Source: Brevibacillus brevis
GTDB taxonomy: Bacteria > Bacillota > Bacilli > Brevibacillales > Brevibacillaceae
Assembly (NCBI RefSeq): GCF_900637055.1
Contig: NZ_LR134338.1
Span: 2,118,001 to 2,182,000 of the forward strand
Direction of reading: 5' to 3'
DNA: 64,000 nucleotides
A program made the position numbers and the translations under genes. The notes under the pieces are model-generated. The model saw only the letters and a list, made by a program, of their open reading frames with translations. It was not told the origin of the DNA and ran no database searches. This document shows positions 1 to 8,296 of this stretch, one piece after another. The stretch's first letter is position 1. The number at the start of each line of letters is the position of its first letter.

Positions 1-277
1 TCTCGGAACCGTTTTCATTTTTGCTCCCGACTCCAACAACGATGGCTTTGTACATGTTTGGGTCTTTACCTTTGAGAAGGAACCACGAGTCCTTTCCTTC
101 TGAGCGTTCTTCTAGGGTGTAAGGGAAAGCGGCGTCTGCATAGGTCCAGCCCAACTGCTTTCCTGTTTTTGAGGTCATGTCAACGTATCGCGTAAACTTG
201 GCTTTCACGTCGTCAATACTTACAGATGCTGCGGTAGAACCATCAACGAAATAGATGTAGGCCGATTGAAGTTTCAC
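1..277 (-). CDS. Hypothetical protein, N-terminal part (cut by window edge)
   Basis: An open frame runs off the left edge of the window. It starts at a GTG whose first residues are VKLQSAYIYFVDGSTAAS, with AGGAG about 11 bases upstream; an in-frame GTG 12 bases further upstream is a poorer start because it touches the AGGAG. About 92 residues are visible, without a signal peptide or membrane segment, and I do not recognise a family. It is transcribed away from the MarR-type gene at 459, so the region between them is divergent. The function is unknown. Confidence 0.6.
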   Translation of the reverse strand, partial: MKLQSAYIYFVDGSTAASVSIDDVKAKFTRYVDMTSKTGKQLGWTYADAAFPYTLEERSEGKDSWFLLKGKDPNMYKAIVVGVGSKNENGSE

Positions 278-458
278 GACTGCACTCACTCCTAGTACCG
301 GTATTCTGTGCGTTTAGTGTAGCATTGTCTTCCACTCTTTGGCAATGAGGCAGTTGGCGACCAAAAACAATTGCGTGTTTTTTCTGAAAAGTGTAAAATA
401 TATATCATATTTATATAGCCATTAGATGAACGATAAAGGATCATGGAGGAATATACGC

Positions 459-1007
459 ATGCAGGAGGCCTCAATTAGACACGTATTCGAAGCTTTAAAC
501 ACCATGCGCGCCATCGATGTGGTGAACAAAGAAGACTGGGAGCGGGCAGCGAAGGAAGCCGAATTGGATTCCTCCGTACAGTTAAACATTCTCTGGATCA
601 TCTACTGTTATGAAGGTGTACGCGTCACGCAAATTGCAGATTGGACCTTCTGGCATCCCTCATCGATTGTCATTCATATCAAGAAGTTAATGGAGAAAGG
701 CATGGTGACCATCGAAAAGTCGGAGTTGGATGGGCGTGTGGTTCACGTATACCCGACTGAAAAAGGAAAAGAAGTATTGGAAGCCAGTCGAAGAAGTGTA
801 CCAGATATTTTTAGATTGACGTATGCATTGGAGAAAATGGAGGAACGATACAGTACAGCAGTAGTTGAACTGTTCTTTGAATGTCTCTCCTTTGTCGCGC
901 AATCGTTGCATGGTGCAGAAAAAGTGAGATGGATTCAAGAAGGGGAAGACAGGGTAATTAACCCGACGCGTCTGGTAAATGATGCTGTTTGGGTAGCAAA
1001 AACGTGA
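459..1007 (+). CDS. MarR-family winged-helix regulator, ScoC/Hpr-like
   Basis: This 182-residue protein has a winged-helix core of the MarR type. The stretch VQLNILWIIYCYEGVRVTQI followed by a recognition-helix region (HPSSIVIHIKKLMEKGMV) and a wing (SELDGRVVHVYPTEKG) resembles B. subtilis ScoC (Hpr), which represses protease and transition-state genes. The start at 459 is chosen because GGAGGA lies 8 bases upstream; an in-frame ATG at 426 has no ribosome-binding site. The C-terminal 70 residues are more divergent, so the target genes cannot be inferred. It is followed by the DUF3055 gene after a gap containing a CCGAAT/ATTCGG inverted repeat (1033-1054). Confidence 0.75.
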   Translation: MQEASIRHVFEALNTMRAIDVVNKEDWERAAKEAELDSSVQLNILWIIYCYEGVRVTQIADWTFWHPSSIVIHIKKLMEKGMVTIEKSELDGRVVHVYPTEKGKEVLEASRRSVPDIFRLTYALEKMEERYSTAVVELFFECLSFVAQSLHGAEKVRWIQEGEDRVINPTRLVNDAVWVAKT

Positions 1008-1085
1008 TTTTTCGATTATACTAGTGAATAATCCGAATATTTCACGAAATTCGGAGGCCAAAATACTGTTGAGGAGGGATTGCTG

Positions 1086-1385
1086 ATGGAGCACTACGAC
1101 CACTTATACGATGTTTCGGAGAACGCTAATGTACGTTTCCTTGGCTTTATTTCAGAGGGAACACGTTACGACTTTGGCATGGTATTTACACACAAGTTTT
1201 ATGGGAAGCCGTTGGTGATCTGTATGCAGACAGGGCAATCGACTCTTCTCAGTTCGGACGATGCGGTGAATCCAGGATATCTGCAAAAAATTTTCAGGCT
1301 GGATTCGGAGAACGAGGCAGCCGCTCTTGCTGAGTTTTTCCAGGAGCATTTACCATCCATTCCATTTGAAGAAAATCAGTATTAG
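1086..1385 (+). CDS. DUF3055 / SAV0927-family small cytosolic protein
   Basis: This is a 99-residue protein with the family pattern VRFLGFISEGTRYDFGMVFT, then FYGKPLVICMQTGQSTLLSSDD and a C-terminal LAEFFQEHLP. These match my recollection of DUF3055, a conserved Bacillota family of unknown function. The ATG at 1086 has GAGGAGGG 8 bases upstream; an upstream in-frame TTG at 1080 is too close to that site. There is no signal peptide or membrane segment. A strong intrinsic terminator follows directly, so the gene ends a transcription unit. Confidence 0.75.
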   Translation: MEHYDHLYDVSENANVRFLGFISEGTRYDFGMVFTHKFYGKPLVICMQTGQSTLLSSDDAVNPGYLQKIFRLDSENEAAALAEFFQEHLPSIPFEENQY

Positions 1386-1388
1386 GTA

Positions 1389-1423
1389 ACGAGCAGAAGT
1401 TTATCTTCTGCTCGTTTTGGTTT
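1389..1423 (+). terminator. Intrinsic terminator after the DUF3055 gene
   Basis: An 11-bp perfect stem (ACGAGCAGAAG with CTTCTGCTCGT, 5-base loop) is followed by a T-rich tract. Confidence 0.85.
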
Positions 1424-1495
1424 TTCTGTAAAAAACGGCCTTATCCGTTTTTTAGTATAATCGAAAGAAATTAAGCAGTAGGAGGAACAGGGAGA

Positions 1496-2287
1496 ATGGG
1501 TGTACATAAATGGTCGGCCAAAGATTCGCGGGGAGCGATTGTTCTCGTCCATGGAACGGGAGAACATCATGGGCGTTATGAGCATGTAGCGAGTTATTTT
1601 AATCAGGCGGACTGGGACGTATATGCGGAAGATTTGCCGGGATGGGGGCGCTCTCCCGGGAGACGGGGGCATATTCAATCATTCGAAGACTATTTGTCCC
1701 GTGTCCGCGAGTGGACGAGTACCGCTCTTGCAGATGCATCAGGAGAGAAGCCTGTATTTTTAATGGGGCATAGTCTGGGTGGTCTCATCGCGACTCGCTT
1801 TATTCAGACGGATGAGCGCAGTAAAGAGTTGGCAGGGTTAATTCTCACATCCCCATGCTTGAAGCTAAAACTGACAGTACCGGCGTGGAAGGAGCAATTG
1901 GCACAGTTTCTTGACCGGGTTTGGCCAACACTTGTCATGCCGAATGGAATAACTCCCGACATGGTATCCCGTGACGAAGCTGTTCAGGCTGCTTATCAGA
2001 ACGATCCGCTCAATTATTCCAAGGTAAGTGTCAGATGGTTCACGGAATTGAATCGCTCTATGGAAAAGGCGTGGGAGGATAGGCATCGAATCAAGCATCC
2101 AGTCCTTGTTCTGCAGGCTGGTGCTGATACATTGGTTGATGCGGATGCAGTGGAGAAGTTTACAATTGGCCTTCCAGACAGACAAACATTTGAACGATTC
2201 GCAGGCTTGCGGCACGAAATTTTGAACGAACCTGAAAAGGAAGAAGTCTTGCAAAAAATCGTGACCTGGTTGAATGACAATATTTAG
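1496..2287 (+). CDS. Alpha/beta hydrolase, lysophospholipase / monoacylglycerol lipase type
   Basis: This 263-residue hydrolase has the nucleophile elbow GHSLGG with Ser93. A likely acid is Asp211 in LQAGADTLVD and a likely base His240 in GLRHEILNEP, giving a standard Ser-Asp-His triad. The N-terminal VLVHGTGEHHGRYEHVA motif, with its oxyanion-hole HG, is typical of the monoacylglycerol lipase/lysophospholipase (Hydrolase_4) group. There is no signal peptide, so it is probably cytosolic or membrane-peripheral. AGGAGG precedes the ATG. The substrate is not determinable from sequence. Confidence 0.85.
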   Translation: MGVHKWSAKDSRGAIVLVHGTGEHHGRYEHVASYFNQADWDVYAEDLPGWGRSPGRRGHIQSFEDYLSRVREWTSTALADASGEKPVFLMGHSLGGLIATRFIQTDERSKELAGLILTSPCLKLKLTVPAWKEQLAQFLDRVWPTLVMPNGITPDMVSRDEAVQAAYQNDPLNYSKVSVRWFTELNRSMEKAWEDRHRIKHPVLVLQAGADTLVDADAVEKFTIGLPDRQTFERFAGLRHEILNEPEKEEVLQKIVTWLNDNI

Positions 2288-2322
2288 TTTAATGTGACAT
2301 ACTAATTATCAACAAATGTATC

Positions 2323-2352
2323 TTGACTCCGAATGACGTGGCATATTAAGAT
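2323..2352 (+). promoter_or_regulatory. Possible promoter of the SR1-like RNA / SR1P gene
   Basis: TTGACT (2323-2328) and TAAGAT (2347-2352) are separated by 18 bases. The -10 match is only moderate. In B. subtilis the corresponding RNA is controlled by CcpN and CcpA; I saw no convincing operator here. Confidence 0.35.
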
Positions 2353-2410
2353 GAATGTAACATAACATTTGTAGTAATATGTGAATCAATTGAATGCGGA
2401 GGGGACATAG

Positions 2411-2536
2411 ATGGGAACTATCGTATGTCAGACTTGCGGAACCATCATCGAGCATTTTGAATGTAATTCAGTGAAAACGCTTTATGCGGTATGCAACTGT
2501 GACTGCCGACCTGGTGAAAGACAGGAAAAAGAATAA
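2411..2536 (+). CDS. SR1P-family GapA-binding peptide (41 aa)
   Basis: This small gene encodes a 41-residue peptide beginning MGTIVCQTCGTIIEHFE and carrying cysteine pairs (CQTC and CNCDC) with a central VKTLYAVC. This matches the SR1P family. In B. subtilis SR1P is translated from the dual-function small RNA SR1; the peptide binds GapA, which promotes RNase J1 activity, while the RNA base-pairs with ahrC mRNA. GGAGGGG lies just upstream of the ATG and a strong terminator sits 11 bases after the stop codon. The whole unit is therefore a short RNA of roughly 200 bases, the size and layout expected of an SR1 homologue. Whether the RNA also acts in trans is inference. Confidence 0.88.
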   Translation: MGTIVCQTCGTIIEHFECNSVKTLYAVCNCDCRPGERQEKE

Positions 2537-2547
2537 AAAAATAGTCA

Positions 2548-2576
2548 ACAGGCCTATGTTGAGGCCTGTTTTTTTT
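2548..2576 (+). terminator. Intrinsic terminator of the SR1P transcript
   Basis: ACAGGCCT/AGGCCTGT stem with a 6-base loop and an 8-T run. Confidence 0.9.
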
Positions 2577-2643
2577 GACAACCTTTTCCGGATGGAGGAT
2601 AATGGAGAAGTGTGAAAATCGTTGCAAAAGGAGGAATTGTTTC

Positions 2644-4533
2644 ATGAAGCGAAAACCGATGCAGGGAATGTTGGCCGCTGCACTTTTGGTCACATCCCTG
2701 TGGAGCGGGACACCGGCGCTTGCCTACAATATTGGTGATGAAGAAAAAATCGACGGTAGTCAGCCAACAATATCCTCAGCAGGATATGATATATCAAAAA
2801 AATATGCGGTATGGATGGTTGAAGGTGGGCAAAGAGTAACACTCTACAACCTCAATAAAGGTGACCAGAGCGAAATAGGCGACAAGGAATCTGAGAAGAC
2901 AAATCCAAAGGTCGATGGAGATTACGTCGTATGGATTGATTCCCGTGATGGCGGCTCAGATGTCTATTTGTATGACATAGTGAAAGAGAAAGAAATCCGT
3001 TTGACAAGTGGTTCTGCTTCGGTCGATGGGCTGGAGATTGCTGATAAAAATGTTGTATGGACAGACAAAGGCGATGTTTATCTACATAAAATTTCTACTG
3101 GGGATACAGAGATTGTATCTGCGAGTGGAAAAGCAAGCAACCCGGTGGTAAGCAGTGGTTATGTTGCTTGGGAAGATGATCGTGATGGCAATGATGACAT
3201 TTATTACTATGACATCAAAGCAAAAGAGGAAAAGGCTGCCGTCACTGCTAAAGGAGACCAAGGGCGTCCCAGCATTTTCTCCAATCAAATCGTATACGAG
3301 CATCAATCGGCTGGAGACCTCTATTCCTATTCCATCAGCAACGGTAGAATTAAGAAATTGACCGATGATGACAACGAACAGCAAAACGTGCATTTGTATC
3401 AAGAGGATTATGTCTACTCTGACGATAATGACTTGAAATATCGTGAGCTTGGCAAAACGTCTGGCAAAAAGATAGCGAGCAATCTGTACGGTGAGACTGG
3501 ACCGAAAATTTATGGCGATTTCATCTTATTCGCGAAAAAAGAAAGTAACAAAAAGCTCCAACTTCACCTGTATGACCTGGACGAAAAGGAATTAGTTCCG
3601 ATAGGTAATGCAGGAGGAAAACCAAAGGAGCCAAGTGCTCATGATCGTTATGTAGCGTACGTAACCGAGTCTAAAAAAGATAATACGGTCGTTTTCTACG
3701 ATGTCGAAAATAAAAAAGGTAAAGTCGTCAGTAATCCAGAGCATGATTCTGTTCGCCCTGTTGTAAGCTCGCGTTATGTTGTCTGGTATGACGAGCACGA
3801 GGATGCACTCTTCTCCTACGATATTCGTAAAGACATTCAAAAGCAGATTACACATGAAGATGATGATCAAAAGCCGAGTGAGAAGCTTTATGAGATTGAC
3901 GGAGAGCGTTTGTTATGGGTGAATATCGCTGGCAGATCAGAAGTGATCATCACAAATCTATCGACTGGAAAGCATACGGAAGTTACGACGGTGAGAAAGG
4001 AACCACTGAGTGTTGATATTTACAAAAACTATGCTACCTGGGTAGTAGAAGAAGGCTCAAAGAGCGCAAGCATCGTACTCTACGATATCGAAGAAGATGA
4101 CGAGACAGAAATCCGTGATAACGTCAAAGTAGAGAAAGCGGAAATCGGCGATGACTTCGTTGTTTGGAGCGAAGATACAGGCAATTCCAAAACCGGTTGG
4201 GATTTGTACTATTACAACATCGACCGTCAAAGAGTCAATCCTTTGCTTCGTTATACAGATGGTGACCAGAAAAATCCACAGGCTTCACGCAATATGATTT
4301 TGTATGAAGACAATCGTCTGTCCTCAAAAGGTAAGGAATTCTACTATGAGTTGTACGATTTCGAAGAGGATTCCTATAGCGATTTTGAGTGGGATGATGA
4401 TGCGGAGATGGAAAATGCCCGCATCGGTGGAAATCGCGTTGTCTGGGTCGATAAGCGTGATAAAGACCCATATGTATACACGGTAGCATTCGCTCCGGGC
4501 AATGATGAAGAAGAGGAAGAAGACGAAGACTGA
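2644..4533 (+). CDS. Secreted TolB/WD40-like beta-propeller protein with 14 repeats
   Basis: This 629-residue protein has a Sec signal peptide (MKRKPMQGMLAAALLVTSLW with a probable ALA cleavage site) and then about 14 repeats of 40-45 residues. Each is built around a tyrosine or valine plus VVW.D, a short acidic turn such as SRDGGSDVYLYDI, and a strand ending in a small polar group. Examples are YVVWIDSRDGGSDVYLYDI and YVAWEDDRDGNDDIYYYDI. Fourteen repeats would suit two seven-bladed propellers in tandem. The C terminus is an acidic tail (NDEEEEEDED). The start at 2644 has AAGGAGGA upstream; the open frame extends 23 codons earlier but without a ribosome-binding site. It is likely a cell-surface or secreted binding protein. 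No catalytic residues are recognised. Confidence 0.8.
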   Translation: MKRKPMQGMLAAALLVTSLWSGTPALAYNIGDEEKIDGSQPTISSAGYDISKKYAVWMVEGGQRVTLYNLNKGDQSEIGDKESEKTNPKVDGDYVVWIDSRDGGSDVYLYDIVKEKEIRLTSGSASVDGLEIADKNVVWTDKGDVYLHKISTGDTEIVSASGKASNPVVSSGYVAWEDDRDGNDDIYYYDIKAKEEKAAVTAKGDQGRPSIFSNQIVYEHQSAGDLYSYSISNGRIKKLTDDDNEQQNVHLYQEDYVYSDDNDLKYRELGKTSGKKIASNLYGETGPKIYGDFILFAKKESNKKLQLHLYDLDEKELVPIGNAGGKPKEPSAHDRYVAYVTESKKDNTVVFYDVENKKGKVVSNPEHDSVRPVVSSRYVVWYDEHEDALFSYDIRKDIQKQITHEDDDQKPSEKLYEIDGERLLWVNIAGRSEVIITNLSTGKHTEVTTVRKEPLSVDIYKNYATWVVEEGSKSASIVLYDIEEDDETEIRDNVKVEKAEIGDDFVVWSEDTGNSKTGWDLYYYNIDRQRVNPLLRYTDGDQKNPQASRNMILYEDNRLSSKGKEFYYELYDFEEDSYSDFEWDDDAEMENARIGGNRVVWVDKRDKDPYVYTVAFAPGNDEEEEEDED

Positions 4534-4563
4534 TTCTGCATATTGGTAGTCAGGCTTTTATAA

Positions 4564-4600
4564 AAAACAGACGAAAGGAATTCTTTCGTCTGTTTTCTTT
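4564..4600. terminator. Bidirectional terminator between convergent genes
   Basis: The stem AAAACAGACGAAAG/CTTTCGTCTGTTTT has a 5-base loop and is flanked by A-rich and T-rich sides. It can serve both the propeller gene and the minus-strand fusion gene. Confidence 0.85.
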
Positions 4601-6537
4601 TATGTCCGGCATAAATACGGCTTCAAAAGTACGAGTGCTACGAGAAATAAAATGACGGCGACATAAGCGGGCAAGAGATGAAGAAAATCGACATAGCCTA
4701 CAGTAAAATGTATGCCTATGCCAGAAACAAAGCCTGGAATACCTGCTAAAAACAAGGTCCACCAAATCCACGCTTCTCCTCGCCTGATCCCCCAAAGGCT
4801 AATCAGCAAGACAGCCAGGCCATTCGAAAATAATGCTCCGCCAAAGCCAGCACGGTCATGAGCAATGACCGGAATTAATCGCTCATTGTAAGACTGCAAG
4901 GCATCAGCAGACACACAGAGAAAGACGAGGTCGGAAGGAACGAAGACACCTGTGACGCCGATGATCGAAATGATAATACCAGCCCCTGTCAAACCAAATC
5001 CGATGATGACAAAGAGCAATTGTCCCCATAGAGCCATTCGCCAATCACGATCGTTGTGAAGCTGAGGCGGTAGTCGAGTCAAATGAACCTTTGCAGGTGT
5101 ACGTAATGCGAGCAAAAACATAGGGAACAACATGAGTGCTAAAATCGCGTGCAAGTAATCGAAGTACCCGTATCCAATAAATAAAAAGAAGCTGGAAAAG
5201 CCAACAGCACCGGAGACGAGCAAGATGGTCCGCGTCCAGTGAATGTCTTTGCGCAGGCCATGGTAAGCTAGTTGGCTATACAAAATTCCAATGGATATCA
5301 TTGTTCCTGCCAGACTAATCCGATCGTGTGACATAAAAGAGAGGATTTGCGCATTTAAGAGCGCAAGCTGGTCGGCTGACATCCCGAGAAAGCGTTCGTC
5401 GTAGGGGAGGACGACGGTTGTTGCGGCGACCAGCCAAGCAAGTGCGCCACCGATCATCATGCCCACGCCCAGCAAGATTCCCCATACCCAAGAAGGAAAT
5501 AAAAAAGCAGATCGTTTTTCTTGAGGAGGGGCAACGTCTGGTTGTGTTTGCAAGATGGCTTCGTTAATTCGTTTTGGCAAGCCGGGGCCAGAATAGACCA
5601 AGCCACTGTGCAACTGCACAAAATTGGCGCCCGCTGCAAGAAAGGTCAGAGCATCTTGTGGCGCTAGAATGCCGCCTGATCCAATGATAAGGGCATCTGA
5701 CCACTGTTCCCGTGCCCAGGAGACAAATTTGACGGCTTGCTCGTGTGAACTTCTCCCTGTGGTGTAAACGGAGGTGTTTGCGGATGGTGAAGCTTCCTGA
5801 ATCGTGCCTCCAGCGACAACGAGACCGTTGAGTCCTGCTTCTTTTGCTGAGATGAGAATGGGGAATGCTTCCAATTCTGTAAGGCTAGGAGGGAGCGCCA
5901 GCAAGAGTGGCAGATCAGTTTGGTTACGCAAACAGGAAAAATGTTCCTTCCAAGCTGTATGGCTCCATTCTGGATGTCCCATATTCGCCCGCGCATCAAT
6001 AGTGAAAAACGAACAAAAACGCTTCAGTTTGTCGATCAGCTCCTGACGCTCTTCTGTGGCTTTTCTCAGGCTAGCTTCTGGTCGGCAGGCCAATCTGACT
6101 CCGATAGGGATTTTGATGCCAGAAGCCCCCTCCAGGCGCCTCTCAAGGGCATATATACCATTATTTACCAATGGACTGGAATAGTGGATATTCATCGCGG
6201 CAGTGTCACGTTGAATAGTGCCGTGGGAATCAATTGCTTCTTTGGACACAGGTCCCAGCTCTAGAAACCCGAAGCCGAATTTGGACAGAGCCTGAATGGC
6301 GATGCATTCTGGGTCCAATCCGGCACCCAACCCGACTGGAGTAGGGAACGTGGCAGGACCAATTGTTTTGGAGAGCTGTGAAGGAGGCTCCATATGTCCC
6401 ATCCATTCGATGATGAACGGACCACCCGGAATTTTTGCCAAAGCGCCGATTGACTGCAAGGTAATAAATCGGGCCCGTTCGGGTGGCATGAGAAAGAGAA
6501 GTGGTCGAAACATCGTTTGATACGACCAGTCTGGCAT
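4600..6537 (-). CDS. Dihydroorotate-dehydrogenase-like protein fused to a duplicated 4-TM membrane domain
   Basis: This is a 645-residue two-part protein. Residues 1-335 resemble class 2 (quinone-type) dihydroorotate dehydrogenase: FRPLLFLMPPERARFITL, LVNNGIYALERRL near 123, and GSGGI near 286 followed by LHSGLVYSGPGL near 309, the FMN-phosphate-binding end. The catalytic segment is abnormal. Where the family has a Ser within NxSSPNTPGLR there is DARANMGHP (181-189), and the usual KI.PD and TNTT motifs read LALPP and AGGT. Residues 350-640 carry about eight membrane segments in two similar 4-TM halves, both with SAD...HDR (HDR at 404 and 560). The ATG at 6537 fits the family N terminus and has AGGTGG upstream; a GTG at 6552 is possible. 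FMN binding is plausible, but normal DHODH activity is doubtful. Confidence 0.75.
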   Translation of the reverse strand: MPDWSYQTMFRPLLFLMPPERARFITLQSIGALAKIPGGPFIIEWMGHMEPPSQLSKTIGPATFPTPVGLGAGLDPECIAIQALSKFGFGFLELGPVSKEAIDSHGTIQRDTAAMNIHYSSPLVNNGIYALERRLEGASGIKIPIGVRLACRPEASLRKATEERQELIDKLKRFCSFFTIDARANMGHPEWSHTAWKEHFSCLRNQTDLPLLLALPPSLTELEAFPILISAKEAGLNGLVVAGGTIQEASPSANTSVYTTGRSSHEQAVKFVSWAREQWSDALIIGSGGILAPQDALTFLAAGANFVQLHSGLVYSGPGLPKRINEAILQTQPDVAPPQEKRSAFLFPSWVWGILLGVGMMIGGALAWLVAATTVVLPYDERFLGMSADQLALLNAQILSFMSHDRISLAGTMISIGILYSQLAYHGLRKDIHWTRTILLVSGAVGFSSFFLFIGYGYFDYLHAILALMLFPMFLLALRTPAKVHLTRLPPQLHNDRDWRMALWGQLLFVIIGFGLTGAGIIISIIGVTGVFVPSDLVFLCVSADALQSYNERLIPVIAHDRAGFGGALFSNGLAVLLISLWGIRRGEAWIWWTLFLAGIPGFVSGIGIHFTVGYVDFLHLLPAYVAVILFLVALVLLKPYLCRT

Positions 6538-6604
6538 GGCAGCATCGCCCACCTTTCCTGATTTTTCCCATTTCCATCATATCTCAAAATGTTTGCATAA
6601 AAAA

Positions 6605-6645
6605 TAAAAACAGCTGCTCTCTCGTGAAAGAGGCAGCTGTTTTTC
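6605..6645. terminator. Terminator downstream of speA
   Basis: The stem AAAACAGCTGC/GCAGCTGTTTT encloses a short secondary stem. On the minus strand it ends in a T-rich stretch, as expected for speA transcription. Confidence 0.8.
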
Positions 6646-6657
6646 GTTTTGGATCGG

Positions 6658-8130
6658 TTAGCCAGAAATGGCGGTTTGTCTTTTTACGACTTTGATCGTT
6701 TTCAGTGTCTCATCTTCAGGGCCTTGTACGGGTAATCCGACTCGGATGTTTTCCTGGATGTACGCGATATTTTCCTCAGTGATTACCTCTCCTGGAAGGA
6801 AGATCGGGATGCCTGGAGGATACACCATGATGAACTCAGTGATGACTCGACCTGCTGCTTCCGCCAACGGAATCGTCTCTGTTTCTGCATAGAATGCTTC
6901 CCGAGGAGTGGTGGATAGCACAGGGATATTCGGCAGCGAGATGGTAGGCTTCTCTTCTGCTTGTACGTGCGAAAATTCAACGGACAGATCACGCAAGCCA
7001 TTTACCAGTGTACGGATGGATTCTTCCGTATCTCCCGCAGTAACGAAGCAGAGGATGTTGTACAGATCGCTCATCTCTACCTCAATGTTGTACTTGTCAC
7101 GCAGCCAGTTCTCGACTTCCCATCCAGTGATTCCGAGATCGCGTACGTGGATGAGGAGCTTGGTTGGGTCCATCGCAAAAGTCGCAGGCTTTCCAAGAAT
7201 CTCCTTGCCAACGCAGTAGATGCGCGGGATTTCGTTGATCATATCGCGTGCTTTTGCTGCCAGTTCCATCGCTTGATCCGCGAGCATTTTCCCGTTGAGG
7301 GCCAAATGCTGACGCGCCATGTCCAACGATGCGAGGAAGATGTAAGAAGTCGAGGTCGTCGTGAGCATGCTCATGACAGTTTTCACCCGATCGACATCGA
7401 CGAGGCCTTCCCGTACATTCAAGATCGACGTTTGAGTCAAAGAGCCACCGAGCTTGTGTACGCTGGTCGCTGCCATGTCGGCACCTGCTTGCATGGCCGA
7501 AATCGGCAGTTCCTCATGAAAATGAATATGCACACCATGAGCTTCGTCGACCAATACAGGAATTTCATAGTTATGCGCAGCCCGCACGATCTCACGCAGG
7601 TCACCTGCAATACCGAAGTACGTTGGGTTAATTACCAACAGGGCAGCAGCATCAGGATGGGCTTCCAGTGCTTTTTGCACGGCCTTCACTGTAATCCCGT
7701 GAGAAATACCCAGACGCTCGTCCATTGCAGGGTGAATAAAGATTGGGATTGCTCCAGCGAAAATAATCGCCGACATAATCGATTTGTGTACGTTACGCGG
7801 TACGATAATTTTGTCGCCAGGACTGCAGGTCGCCATAATCATCGCCATGATGGCACCGCTTGTACCTTGCACGGAAAAAAATGTATGGTCAGCGCCGAAT
7901 GCCTCGGCTGCCAATTCTTGTGCTTCTTTAATCATTGCCTTCGGGTGATGCAAGTCATCCAATGGCGCAATGTTGATGAGGTCTATCGAAAGAGCGTTGT
8001 CCCCGATGAACTCACGAAATGCCGGATGCATACCCATACCCTTTTTATGGCCCGGAATGTGAAATTGAATCGGGTTCCGGTTGGCGTGCTCCAACAACCC
8101 GCTGAACAAAGGAGTTTTCATTTGTCTCAT
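6658..8130 (-). CDS. speA: Arginine decarboxylase, PLP fold-type I (SpeA)
   Basis: This 490-residue enzyme matches B. subtilis SpeA nearly end to end: TPLFSGLLEHANRNPIQFHI, PGHKKG, FFSVQGTSGAIM, IDLINIAPLDDLHHP, VLVDEAHGVHIHFHEELP and the PLP-lysine motif SVHKLGG. It decarboxylates arginine to agmatine, the first step of polyamine synthesis in bacilli, and is cytosolic. The C-terminal domain ends with VMVYPPGIPIFLPGE and GLPVQGPED, as in the Orn/Lys/Arg decarboxylase family. GTGAGGCG lies 6 bases upstream of the ATG. speD, which supplies decarboxylated SAM for the same pathway, lies 5 kb away and is not co-transcribed. Length is the normal one for the family. Confidence 0.93.
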   Translation of the reverse strand: MRQMKTPLFSGLLEHANRNPIQFHIPGHKKGMGMHPAFREFIGDNALSIDLINIAPLDDLHHPKAMIKEAQELAAEAFGADHTFFSVQGTSGAIMAMIMATCSPGDKIIVPRNVHKSIMSAIIFAGAIPIFIHPAMDERLGISHGITVKAVQKALEAHPDAAALLVINPTYFGIAGDLREIVRAAHNYEIPVLVDEAHGVHIHFHEELPISAMQAGADMAATSVHKLGGSLTQTSILNVREGLVDVDRVKTVMSMLTTTSTSYIFLASLDMARQHLALNGKMLADQAMELAAKARDMINEIPRIYCVGKEILGKPATFAMDPTKLLIHVRDLGITGWEVENWLRDKYNIEVEMSDLYNILCFVTAGDTEESIRTLVNGLRDLSVEFSHVQAEEKPTISLPNIPVLSTTPREAFYAETETIPLAEAAGRVITEFIMVYPPGIPIFLPGEVITEENIAYIQENIRVGLPVQGPEDETLKTIKVVKRQTAISG

Positions 8131-8296
8131 TACGATCGCCTCACTTTACTAATCAAGAATATATAGGGGAAAAACAAACAAATTGAGTATAGCAAAATAG
8201 GGGGGGAAAGCAAGCGAATTTTTATTCATGTTAACGAGTGGCGGCAGGAGTTTGGCTTGTAAGCCGAGAAGGTCATTAGCACGGGGTGATAAAAGG

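Noticed and set aside
2297..2303. CATACTA upstream of SR1P as a sigma-G -10
   Set aside because: The -35 position at 17-18 bases has at least two mismatches and the site is far from the gene; a TTGACT promoter fits better.
6961..8166. 401-residue open frame opposite speA
   Set aside because: It lies antisense to a highly conserved enzyme, has no ribosome-binding site and its translation is rich in Cys/His/Arg, as expected of a shadow frame.
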